Source of the DNA: an uncultured Collinsella sp. | GTDB lineage: Bacteria > Actinomycetota > Coriobacteriia > Coriobacteriales > Coriobacteriaceae | Assembly: GCA_902482185.1 (NCBI GenBank) | Contig: CABSZR010000084.1 | Span: 1-6,480, forward strand | DNA length: 6,480 nt | Direction of reading: 5' to 3' | Shown here: positions 1 to 5,611 of the stretch, in pieces | Layout: the number at the start of each line of letters is the position of its first letter | How positions within the stretch are numbered: the first letter of the stretch is position 1 | The notes under the pieces: generated by a model | Database searches by the model: none | The model's input: only the letters and a program-made list of their open reading frames with translations | Told to the model about the DNA's origin: nothing | Position numbers and translations under genes: made by a program

Positions 1-167
1 TCGACACCGCCGAGTTCGCGATCCCCGGGCTTGACGACGAGTTCCGCGTCATCGTCTCCCCGTGGATTCTGACGGTGCTCGTGACCGACCGCCTGGCTCG
101 CTACTACGAGACGGTCACCAAGCACAACCTCAAGTATCGTCGCTACTATCACCAGTTCGACTACTAA
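1..167 (+). CDS. SIS-domain sugar-phosphate isomerase/deglycase, C-terminal fragment
   Basis: Only the last 54 complete codons are present, in frame from base 3 to the TAA at 165-167; the start lies upstream of the window. The fragment contains a hydrophobic stretch ending VSPWILTVLVTDRLARYYE, then a basic and aromatic tail (KYRRYYHQFDY). This resembles the C-terminus of SIS-domain enzymes of the FrlB/GfrE/GfrF and AgaS type. They act in the cytoplasm on phosphorylated sugars delivered by a PTS, for example cleaving fructoselysine 6-phosphate to glucose 6-phosphate and lysine. The catalytic region is outside the window, so the substrate is not determined. The gene lies 46 bp upstream of the EIIA gene in the same direction, so it is probably the enzyme of this operon. 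The SIS family call is moderately sure; the deglycase role is inferred from context. Confidence 0.6.
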   Translation, partial: DTAEFAIPGLDDEFRVIVSPWILTVLVTDRLARYYETVTKHNLKYRRYYHQFDY

Positions 168-213
168 AGAAAACGGGTGCGGGAACGTGCCGGGCTATTG
201 AGAGGAACACAGA

Positions 214-633
214 ATGAGACAGTACATCATCGCCAGCCATGCGCACTTCGCCACCGGCATCAAGGAGAGCGTCGAGCTGCTCTCGGGCGCTCGCGACAAC
301 GTCCACGATCTTTCGATGTTCGTCGATGGCCGCATGGACGTGGCCGAGGAGGCCCAAAAACTGCTGGCAGGCATGTCTGCCGACGATGATGTCGTTGTCT
401 GCACCGACCTCTTTGGCGGTAGCGTTAACAACGAGTTCACCAAGATCGTCCAGACGCGTCCCCGCACGTACCTCGTTACCAACATGAACCTTCCTCTGCT
501 CATCCAGCTGCTGTTCTCTGACGAGTCGGCGCCGGTTGAGGAGACGATTCGCGCCATCGTCTCTGCGGACGATACGCGCGTGAAGTTTGTCAACGATCTT
601 TTGGTCGATGACGAGGAGGAGGAAGAGTTCTAA
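214..633 (+). CDS. PTS mannose-family EIIA component
   Basis: A 139-residue cytoplasmic phosphocarrier, the usual size for a stand-alone EIIA of the mannose (EII-Man) family. It takes phosphate from HPr and passes it to EIIB. The N-terminus MRQYIIASHAHFATGIKES matches the family pattern in which a beta strand leads to the phosphorylated histidine, here His9. TDLFGGS at 64-70 supplies the conserved aspartate (Asp65) and glycines near the active site. The ATG at 214 is preceded by AGAGGA (201-206) at 7 bp, which supports this start. The protein ends in an unusual acidic tail with a final phenylalanine (DDEEEEEF). It lies between the SIS gene and EIIB and is probably co-transcribed with both. 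The family assignment is firm; sugar specificity cannot be read from EIIA. Confidence 0.93.
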   Translation: MRQYIIASHAHFATGIKESVELLSGARDNVHDLSMFVDGRMDVAEEAQKLLAGMSADDDVVVCTDLFGGSVNNEFTKIVQTRPRTYLVTNMNLPLLIQLLFSDESAPVEETIRAIVSADDTRVKFVNDLLVDDEEEEEF

Positions 634-653
634 TCCGCAGCACCTACTGACAC

Positions 654-666
654 GCCGTATGACGGC
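654..666 (+). other. Small intercistronic hairpin between EIIA and EIIB
   Basis: GCCGT (654-658) and ACGGC (662-666) form a perfect 5-bp stem with a 3-nt loop in the 57-bp gap between EIIA and EIIB. There is no T-run after it, so it is not an intrinsic terminator. It could mark an mRNA processing or stabilising element, or be chance. Confidence 0.3.
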
Positions 667-690
667 ACAAGACCTTTGGGGGGTCACATT

Positions 691-1173
691 ATGATTCAGC
701 TACTTCGCGTTGACCATCGCCTGCTTCATGGCCAGGTCGCAGTTTCCTGGGTTCAGGGCCTTGGCTCCAACTGCATCTTCTGCGTGGGCGATAAGGTCGC
801 TAACGACCCGGTGTGGAAGACGACGCTCAAGATGGGCAAGCCTGCCGGCTGCAAGCTCGTCATCAAAGATATGGAGCATGCAATCGAAGCTATCAACTCG
901 GGCGTGACCGACAAGTACAAGATGATCATCTGCGTCGCCACTATCGCTGAGGCAAAGCAGCTTGTTGAGAGCTGCCCGCAGATCAAGTCGGTCAACCTGG
1001 GCAACACCAAGCCCAAGGACGAGAAGCGTCCCGACGCTCGTCAGGTCTCTCGTCAGATCTTCCTGACCGCGGCCGAGGAAGCCGATGTGCGCGAGATGCT
1101 GGATCGTGGCGTTGAGGTCGAGATTCGACCCCTGGCCGATGACCCCAAGGTCGACTGCGCCAGCGTGCTCTAG
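691..1173 (+). CDS. PTS mannose-family EIIB component
   Basis: A 160-residue cytoplasmic EIIB of the mannose family. It accepts phosphate from EIIA and transfers it to the incoming sugar at the EIIC-EIID channel. The N-terminal motif RVDHRLLHGQV (6-16) is the family hallmark, with the phosphorylated histidine at His13. The usual family form is R-[IV]-D-[DE]-R-L-[IL]-H-G-Q-V, so His9 replaces a common acidic residue. The rest follows the alternating alpha/beta pattern of the domain, including VNLGN near the middle. I chose the ATG at 691 because GGGGGG (678-683) sits 7 bp upstream. An in-frame TTG at 676 would add five residues but overlaps that site. It follows EIIA by 57 bp and precedes EIIC by 58 bp in one operon. 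Confidence 0.93.
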   Translation: MIQLLRVDHRLLHGQVAVSWVQGLGSNCIFCVGDKVANDPVWKTTLKMGKPAGCKLVIKDMEHAIEAINSGVTDKYKMIICVATIAEAKQLVESCPQIKSVNLGNTKPKDEKRPDARQVSRQIFLTAAEEADVREMLDRGVEVEIRPLADDPKVDCASVL

Positions 1174-1184
1174 GCGTTCAATTT

Positions 1185-1204
1185 CGAAGAGTCTGAGCTC
1201 TTCG
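1185..1204 (+). other. Intercistronic hairpin between EIIB and EIIC
   Basis: CGAAGAG (1185-1191) and CTCTTCG (1198-1204) form a perfect 7-bp stem around a 6-nt loop, 12 bp after the EIIB stop. No T-tract follows, so full termination is unlikely. Such stems between PTS genes often stabilise or segment the mRNA, which would set the ratio of cytoplasmic to membrane components. That role is inferred. Confidence 0.4.
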
Positions 1205-1231
1205 TAGTGTCCTATATGGAAAGGGGGATGT

Positions 1232-2005
1232 ATGCTTACCCAAGCAATCCTCATCGGACTTATCGCCGCATTTGGTAAGTTCGACTGCCAGCTCGGTACG
1301 CTCTACGCGTTCCGCCCCATCGTCCTGTGCCCGCTCGTGGGCCTGGTGCTGGGGGACCTGCAGTCCGGCCTCGCGATCGGTGCGAGTCTGGAGCTGCTGT
1401 TCATGGGCTCGATCTCCATCGGCGCCTACGTGCCGCCTGATGAGACGATCGGCGGCGTGCTCGCCTGCGCCTTCGCTATCCAGCTGGGCCAGAGCACCGA
1501 GGCAGCCATCGCGCTTGCCATGCCCATCGCCACGCTGTGCCTTGCCATCAAGAACATCCTTAACGCCGCCCTGCCGATCCTGGTCGACCGCGCTGATGTC
1601 TACTCCGGCCAGGGCAACCTTAAGGGTGTCTATGCGATGCACTTCCTGATCGGTTTGACCGGTATCATCATGGCGTTCCTGCTGTGCTCGCTGTCGTTCT
1701 ATCTGGGTGCTGACGCCATCCAGGGCCTGCTCGACTTCATCCCGCCCTTTGTCCTTGCTGGCTTTGGCGTTGCCGCCAACATCCTGCCTGCCATGGGCTT
1801 CGCCATGCTCGGCCGCCTGGTGCTCACCAAGCAGCTCGTGCCCTTCTACTTCCTGGGTTTCCTGCTGTGCTCCTACGCCAACGTGCCCGTCCTGGGCGTC
1901 GCCCTGATCGCCATCATCATCGGCATCGACAAGTTCGACCTGCTCGGCCTGGGCGGAGCCCAGCCCCAGCTCTCCGCGGAAGGGGATGAGGACGATGACT
2001 TCTAG
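1232..2005 (+). CDS. PTS mannose-family EIIC component, copy 1
   Basis: A 257-residue integral membrane protein, normal length for mannose-family EIIC, which forms the sugar channel together with EIID. Family signatures are visible: FRPIVLCPLVGLVLGD (27-42), the GASLEL segment (50-55) and GAYVPPDE (64-71). Several long hydrophobic segments follow (about 73-110, 136-158, 169-195, 203-231). The ATG at 1232 follows AAGGGGG (1221-1227) by 4 bp. The C-terminus is acidic and ends in Phe (EGDEDDDF), and its codons also carry the ribosome binding site of EIID, which overlaps the end by 11 bp. From codon 24 (base 1301) onward the gene is identical to the second EIIC at 4024. The first 23 codons differ, with seven amino acid changes. 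The copy belongs to the SIS-EIIA-EIIB-EIIC-EIID operon. Confidence 0.94.
   Translation: MLTQAILIGLIAAFGKFDCQLGTLYAFRPIVLCPLVGLVLGDLQSGLAIGASLELLFMGSISIGAYVPPDETIGGVLACAFAIQLGQSTEAAIALAMPIATLCLAIKNILNAALPILVDRADVYSGQGNLKGVYAMHFLIGLTGIIMAFLLCSLSFYLGADAIQGLLDFIPPFVLAGFGVAANILPAMGFAMLGRLVLTKQLVPFYFLGFLLCSYANVPVLGVALIAIIIGIDKFDLLGLGGAQPQLSAEGDEDDDF
1978..1991 (+). promoter_or_regulatory. EIID ribosome binding site inside the EIIC tail (copy 1)
   Basis: GGAAGGGG (1978-1985) touches an in-frame ATG at 1986 with no spacing but lies 9 bp from the ATG at 1995, and GAGG (1988-1991) lies 3 bp from it. The start at 1995 (MTSSPENK) is therefore preferred over 1986. This makes an 11-bp overlap with EIIC and suggests translational coupling, which would keep the two membrane subunits equimolar. 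Confidence 0.55.
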
Positions 2006-2819
2006 TCCCGAGAACAAGATCACGCGCTCCGACCTCGTCAAGAGCGCCGTCAACACCGGCGCCCTGGGCATGGAGTTCTCCTGGACCTACTACAAGCAGA
2101 TGAACATCGCCTTCTGCCTGATGGTCGCCAACATGCTCAAGAAGATCTACGCCGGCCGCCCCGACGACTACGCCGCGGCCCTGCACCGCCACTGCGCGTT
2201 CTTCAACATTACCGTCCAGTTCGCCCCGTTCGTCGGCGGCATCGCGATGGCCATGGAGGAGAAGGTCGCCCGCGGCGAGATCGAGCCCGAGAGCGTCAAC
2301 GACGTCAAGGCCGCCCTCATGGGCCCGCTGTCCGGCATCGGCGACTCCATCTTCCTGTCGACGCTGCGCGTGGTCGCCGCCGCGGTGGGCATCAGCCTGT
2401 GCCAGGCCGGCAACCCCTTCGGCCCCATCGCCTTCCTGCTCATCTACAACGTCCCCGGCTTCGCGCTGCGCATCTGGGGCGCCGTCAAGGGCTACGAGCT
2501 GGGCGTTGGCTTCCTGGACGAGGCCCAGAGGACCGGCCTCATGCAGAAGATCATGACCTGCGTGGGCATCGTGGGCGTCATGGTCGTGGGCGCCATGTGC
2601 AAGGACATGTTCTGGGCCAGCATCCCGGTGGCCATCGGCTCGGGCGAGGACGCCCAGACCCTCCAGGACATCCTGGACGGCATCATGCCCGGCATGCTCG
2701 GCATGATCGCCTTCTGGCTGTACTACTGGCTGCTGTCCAAGAAGATCAACCCCATGGTGCTGATCGTGGCCACCATGGTCGTGGGCATCATCGGCGCGTT
2801 CTTCGGCGTGCTGGCGTAA
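1995..2819 (+). CDS. PTS mannose-family EIID component, copy 1
   Basis: A 274-residue protein, typical for EIID, the second membrane subunit of mannose-family permeases and unique to this family. Family marks include an aromatic segment near the N-terminus (EFSWTYYKQMNIAF, 27-40), KKIYAGR (49-55), HRHCAFFNIT (64-73), AMEEK (86-90) and ALMGPLSGIGDSIF (107-120). Hydrophobic segments lie at about 124-136, 144-162, 185-201, 232-247 and 253-273, the last anchoring the C-terminus. After the first few codons almost every codon ends in G or C, with rare exceptions such as one ATT and one GTT. This is much more biased than the neighbouring genes. The whole gene plus 7 bp after its stop is identical to the second EIID. 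It is the last gene of the first operon, followed by a terminator 30 bp on. Confidence 0.94.
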   Translation: MTSSPENKITRSDLVKSAVNTGALGMEFSWTYYKQMNIAFCLMVANMLKKIYAGRPDDYAAALHRHCAFFNITVQFAPFVGGIAMAMEEKVARGEIEPESVNDVKAALMGPLSGIGDSIFLSTLRVVAAAVGISLCQAGNPFGPIAFLLIYNVPGFALRIWGAVKGYELGVGFLDEAQRTGLMQKIMTCVGIVGVMVVGAMCKDMFWASIPVAIGSGEDAQTLQDILDGIMPGMLGMIAFWLYYWLLSKKINPMVLIVATMVVGIIGAFFGVLA

Positions 2820-2849
2820 GGGCCCGACCTATTATCTGCCCCCAAGGGA

Positions 2850-2879
2850 AACGGCGACCCGTTGTGGTCGCCGTTTTTT
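2850..2879 (+). terminator. Intrinsic terminator of the first PTS operon
   Basis: AACGGCGACC (2850-2859) and GGTCGCCGTT (2866-2875) form a perfect 10-bp stem with a 6-nt loop, running into six T residues (2874-2879). It lies 30 bp after the EIID stop and separates the PTS operon from the EamA transporter gene. Its sequence is unrelated to the terminator after the second EIID. Confidence 0.93.
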
Positions 2880-2907
2880 ATTACCGAAAGCTAGTTGGAG
2901 GTGCTTC

Positions 2908-3798
2908 GTGATTCGATCTGACAATCCACCCGATAATGGCGTGAGCGGGGCGATGTATCTATTTGGCACGGCGCTCTTGTGGAGTTTTATCGGCATCCTC
3001 GTTCGCGCCAATTCGCAGTCAGCTCTTTTGATCGGTGCCGTTACGGCAATATTTATGGCGCTCTTTATCCTGCTCGTCGGTAGGCCCGTCCTCCGCGTCA
3101 GCCGTCTTATTGTCCTTGTGGCCGTCTGCAACTTCGTGACGGGCACCACGTTTAACTTTGCCAACCAGCTCACGACGGTCGGCAACGCGATCGTCCTGCA
3201 GTACACCTCGATGATTTTTGTTATCGTGTATCAGTCGCTCGCAACTCGCACGTTGCCCTCGCCTGCGAAGATTGCCTCCGTGTTGGTTGCTTTTACGGGT
3301 ATGGGACTTTTCTTTTTAGGCGATTTGAGCGCCGAGGGCATGCTCGGCAACCTGCTTGCCGTCATTTCGGGAGCCACCTTTGGGCTGTGTTTCTTTTTGA
3401 ACTCTCGCCCCGATGCGTCGCCCATGGTGTCCTCGCTCATCTCCTGCGGTATCTCGATGCTGCCGATCGTCTATTTTGCCGGCGCCCTAGACTCCGTGAG
3501 GCCATTTGAGTGGGGGCTCATGCTGGTGCATGGCCTTTTTTGCAGTGGCCTTGCGAGCGTGCTGTATGCCAAGGGGATCGCGCGAACCAACGCGTTTGCG
3601 GCCAACTTGGTTTGCATGAGCGAGGTCGTGCTCGCTCCCTGCTGGTCGGCGCTCTTCTTTGGCGAGGTCTTTCGCTGGAACGAGTTTTTGGGCGCGGCGA
3701 TTATCGTTTTGGTAATTGTGGCCAACTTGGCATCTGATGCCTTTGGCGATGGCTTTCTGGTGGCGCTTGTCCGCCATCGAAACAAAGAGCGTGCCTAA
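2908..3798 (+). CDS. EamA/DMT-family membrane transporter
   Basis: A 296-residue, very hydrophobic protein with about ten membrane segments arranged as two EamA-like halves (about 14-138 and 146-274). This is the standard length and design of drug/metabolite transporter superfamily exporters and permeases. The second half carries a typical family segment in which a glutamate in SEVVLAP (238-244) is followed by FFGE (250-253). The first half has the equivalent LQYTSMIFVIVY region (98-109). The GTG start at 2908 is supported by GGAGG (2897-2901) at 6 bp. Codon use includes many T-ending codons, unlike the EIID genes on either side, so it has a different compositional history. The gene sits between the two EIIC-EIID copies. 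Substrate unknown; export of an amino acid or metabolite is the usual role of the family but cannot be shown here. Confidence 0.88.
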   Translation: MIRSDNPPDNGVSGAMYLFGTALLWSFIGILVRANSQSALLIGAVTAIFMALFILLVGRPVLRVSRLIVLVAVCNFVTGTTFNFANQLTTVGNAIVLQYTSMIFVIVYQSLATRTLPSPAKIASVLVAFTGMGLFFLGDLSAEGMLGNLLAVISGATFGLCFFLNSRPDASPMVSSLISCGISMLPIVYFAGALDSVRPFEWGLMLVHGLFCSGLASVLYAKGIARTNAFAANLVCMSEVVLAPCWSALFFGEVFRWNEFLGAAIIVLVIVANLASDAFGDGFLVALVRHRNKERA

Positions 3799-3844
3799 TG
3801 GGATGCGCCTGCCGTTTACGGTAAAAAACACCCCGCTGAGCGAC

Positions 3845-3890
3845 TGGTATTAAATAAGGCGAACCTGCATACCTATAATTGGTATCAAAT
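3845..3890 (+). promoter_or_regulatory. Candidate promoter with paired operator-like repeats upstream of EIIC copy 2
   Basis: A perfect -10 hexamer TATAAT lies at 3874-3879. No good -35 is present at the normal spacing; the best candidate near 3850-3856 matches only half the consensus. TGGTATTAAAT (3845-3855), where the -35 would be, and TGGTATCAAAT (3880-3890), just after the -10, are direct repeats matching at 10 of 11 bases. A related perfect palindrome TTGATATCAA lies further down at 3961-3970. This arrangement suggests a regulated promoter bound by a dimeric regulator; no regulator gene is visible in the window. Confidence 0.5.
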
Positions 3891-3895
3891 CATTT

Positions 3896-4023
3896 GTGCC
3901 TGGCATGGGTGTTAGCAGCACACCAGGTACGCTTCGAGCCGTGGAATCGAACTCCCGGAATTGATATCAACAACGCGCGCGACGGGAGTGACGACGGTTC
4001 GAGATTCCTTATTGGGAGGAATT
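3896..4023 (+). promoter_or_regulatory. Structured 5' leader of EIIC copy 2, possible translational switch
   Basis: Several complementary segments lie between the promoter and the start codon. GTGCCT (3896-3901) pairs with AGGTAC (3925-3930), enclosing GGTGT/ACACC (3908-3912/3920-3924). TCGAGCC (3934-3940) pairs with GGTTCGA (3996-4002) with one G-U pair, enclosing ACTCCCG/CGGGAGT (3951-3957/3983-3989). Alternatively GGAATC (3943-3948) pairs with GATTCC (4003-4008), which conflicts with the former. CTCCC (3952-3956) can pair either with GGGAG at 3984-3988 or with the GGGAG of the ribosome binding site (4014-4018). I do not recognise a known riboswitch or antiterminator class. The folding is by eye only. 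Confidence 0.4.
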
Positions 4024-4797
4024 ATGCTTGTCCAAGCAATCCTCGTCGGCTTAGTCGGAGCGTTTGGATGCCTCGACTACCAGCTCGGCACCCTCTACGC
4101 GTTCCGCCCCATCGTCCTGTGCCCGCTCGTGGGCCTGGTGCTGGGGGACCTGCAGTCCGGCCTCGCGATCGGTGCGAGTCTGGAGCTGCTGTTCATGGGC
4201 TCGATCTCCATCGGCGCCTACGTGCCGCCTGATGAGACGATCGGCGGCGTGCTCGCCTGCGCCTTCGCTATCCAGCTGGGCCAGAGCACCGAGGCAGCCA
4301 TCGCGCTTGCCATGCCCATCGCCACGCTGTGCCTTGCCATCAAGAACATCCTTAACGCCGCCCTGCCGATCCTGGTCGACCGCGCTGATGTCTACTCCGG
4401 CCAGGGCAACCTTAAGGGTGTCTATGCGATGCACTTCCTGATCGGTTTGACCGGTATCATCATGGCGTTCCTGCTGTGCTCGCTGTCGTTCTATCTGGGT
4501 GCTGACGCCATCCAGGGCCTGCTCGACTTCATCCCGCCCTTTGTCCTTGCTGGCTTTGGCGTTGCCGCCAACATCCTGCCTGCCATGGGCTTCGCCATGC
4601 TCGGCCGCCTGGTGCTCACCAAGCAGCTCGTGCCCTTCTACTTCCTGGGTTTCCTGCTGTGCTCCTACGCCAACGTGCCCGTCCTGGGCGTCGCCCTGAT
4701 CGCCATCATCATCGGCATCGACAAGTTCGACCTGCTCGGCCTGGGCGGAGCCCAGCCCCAGCTCTCCGCGGAAGGGGATGAGGACGATGACTTCTAG
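4024..4797 (+). CDS. PTS mannose-family EIIC component, copy 2 (orphan pair)
   Basis: A 257-residue membrane channel subunit, the same length as copy 1 and identical from residue 24 to the end. The first 23 residues differ at seven positions relative to copy 1 (T3V, I8V, I11V, A12G, K16C, F17L, C19Y) and at 18 of 69 bases, so the N-terminus comes from a truly diverged paralogue. The ATG at 4024 follows GGGAGGA (4014-4020) by 3 bp; an in-frame TTG at 3961 is rejected because it lacks a ribosome binding site and would add a non-family, non-hydrophobic leader. No EIIA or EIIB gene accompanies this pair; the upstream neighbour is the EamA transporter. It would have to use the EIIA and EIIB at 214-1173 or others elsewhere. 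Expression is probably separate from copy 1 through its own promoter and leader. Confidence 0.93.
   Translation: MLVQAILVGLVGAFGCLDYQLGTLYAFRPIVLCPLVGLVLGDLQSGLAIGASLELLFMGSISIGAYVPPDETIGGVLACAFAIQLGQSTEAAIALAMPIATLCLAIKNILNAALPILVDRADVYSGQGNLKGVYAMHFLIGLTGIIMAFLLCSLSFYLGADAIQGLLDFIPPFVLAGFGVAANILPAMGFAMLGRLVLTKQLVPFYFLGFLLCSYANVPVLGVALIAIIIGIDKFDLLGLGGAQPQLSAEGDEDDDF
4770..4783 (+). promoter_or_regulatory. EIID ribosome binding site inside the EIIC tail (copy 2)
   Basis: This is the exact duplicate of the site at 1978-1991: GGAAGGGG ends 9 bp before the ATG at 4787, within the codons for the acidic EIIC tail. It supports the 4787 start over the ATG at 4778, and coupling of EIID to EIIC. Confidence 0.55.
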
Positions 4798-5611
4798 TCC
4801 CGAGAACAAGATCACGCGCTCCGACCTCGTCAAGAGCGCCGTCAACACCGGCGCCCTGGGCATGGAGTTCTCCTGGACCTACTACAAGCAGATGAACATC
4901 GCCTTCTGCCTGATGGTCGCCAACATGCTCAAGAAGATCTACGCCGGCCGCCCCGACGACTACGCCGCGGCCCTGCACCGCCACTGCGCGTTCTTCAACA
5001 TTACCGTCCAGTTCGCCCCGTTCGTCGGCGGCATCGCGATGGCCATGGAGGAGAAGGTCGCCCGCGGCGAGATCGAGCCCGAGAGCGTCAACGACGTCAA
5101 GGCCGCCCTCATGGGCCCGCTGTCCGGCATCGGCGACTCCATCTTCCTGTCGACGCTGCGCGTGGTCGCCGCCGCGGTGGGCATCAGCCTGTGCCAGGCC
5201 GGCAACCCCTTCGGCCCCATCGCCTTCCTGCTCATCTACAACGTCCCCGGCTTCGCGCTGCGCATCTGGGGCGCCGTCAAGGGCTACGAGCTGGGCGTTG
5301 GCTTCCTGGACGAGGCCCAGAGGACCGGCCTCATGCAGAAGATCATGACCTGCGTGGGCATCGTGGGCGTCATGGTCGTGGGCGCCATGTGCAAGGACAT
5401 GTTCTGGGCCAGCATCCCGGTGGCCATCGGCTCGGGCGAGGACGCCCAGACCCTCCAGGACATCCTGGACGGCATCATGCCCGGCATGCTCGGCATGATC
5501 GCCTTCTGGCTGTACTACTGGCTGCTGTCCAAGAAGATCAACCCCATGGTGCTGATCGTGGCCACCATGGTCGTGGGCATCATCGGCGCGTTCTTCGGCG
5601 TGCTGGCGTAA
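4787..5611 (+). CDS. PTS mannose-family EIID component, copy 2
   Basis: A 274-residue EIID identical to the protein at 1995-2819 and to its DNA, including synonymous positions. It therefore has the same family marks (HRHCAFFNIT at 64-73, ALMGPLSGIGDSIF at 107-120) and the same near-total use of G- or C-ending codons. It overlaps EIIC copy 2 by 11 bp and forms a two-gene unit with it. Complete identity with no synonymous change means the copies were made equal very recently, or that one was assembled from reads of the other. It should pair equally well with either EIIC, since the EIIC difference is confined to the N-terminal 23 residues. It ends 34 bp before a strong terminator stem. Confidence 0.94.
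   Translation: MTSSPENKITRSDLVKSAVNTGALGMEFSWTYYKQMNIAFCLMVANMLKKIYAGRPDDYAAALHRHCAFFNITVQFAPFVGGIAMAMEEKVARGEIEPESVNDVKAALMGPLSGIGDSIFLSTLRVVAAAVGISLCQAGNPFGPIAFLLIYNVPGFALRIWGAVKGYELGVGFLDEAQRTGLMQKIMTCVGIVGVMVVGAMCKDMFWASIPVAIGSGEDAQTLQDILDGIMPGMLGMIAFWLYYWLLSKKINPMVLIVATMVVGIIGAFFGVLA

Larger units (their letters stand above)
1301..2826 (+). repeat. 1526-bp perfect direct repeat, copy 1 (most of EIIC plus all of EIID)
   Basis: The sequence matches 4093-5618 at a constant offset of 2792 bp; I found no mismatch by reading, and both proteins agree throughout this span. The left limit is sharp: bases 1297 and 1300 already differ from 4089 and 4092, and the preceding 69 bp of EIIC are only about 74% identical. 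The right limit is 7 bp after the EIID stop (GGGCCCG shared, then A versus G). No transposase, terminal inverted repeat or target duplication is seen at either edge. Confidence 0.95.

Noticed and set aside
1178..2071. A 297-codon open frame on the minus strand opposite EIIC
   Set aside because: The + strand frame is an unmistakable EIIC. The minus frame translates to a low-complexity hydrophilic sequence, has no ribosome binding site, and is repeated opposite copy 2 simply because the DNA is identical.
3808..3830. Possible terminator after the EamA gene (CCG/CGG stem followed by an A-run)
   Set aside because: The stem has only 3-4 bp and is followed by A residues rather than T residues on the coding strand; read on the other strand, the T-run precedes the stem instead of following it.
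3934..4008. tRNA T-arm-like words (GGTTCGAG on the + strand, GAGTTCGATTCC on the minus strand) suggesting a tRNA or a tRNA-derived attachment site
   Set aside because: The five-base stems around the TTCGA loops do not pair on either strand, and no acceptor, D or anticodon arm can be placed. The words instead take part in the leader pairings described.
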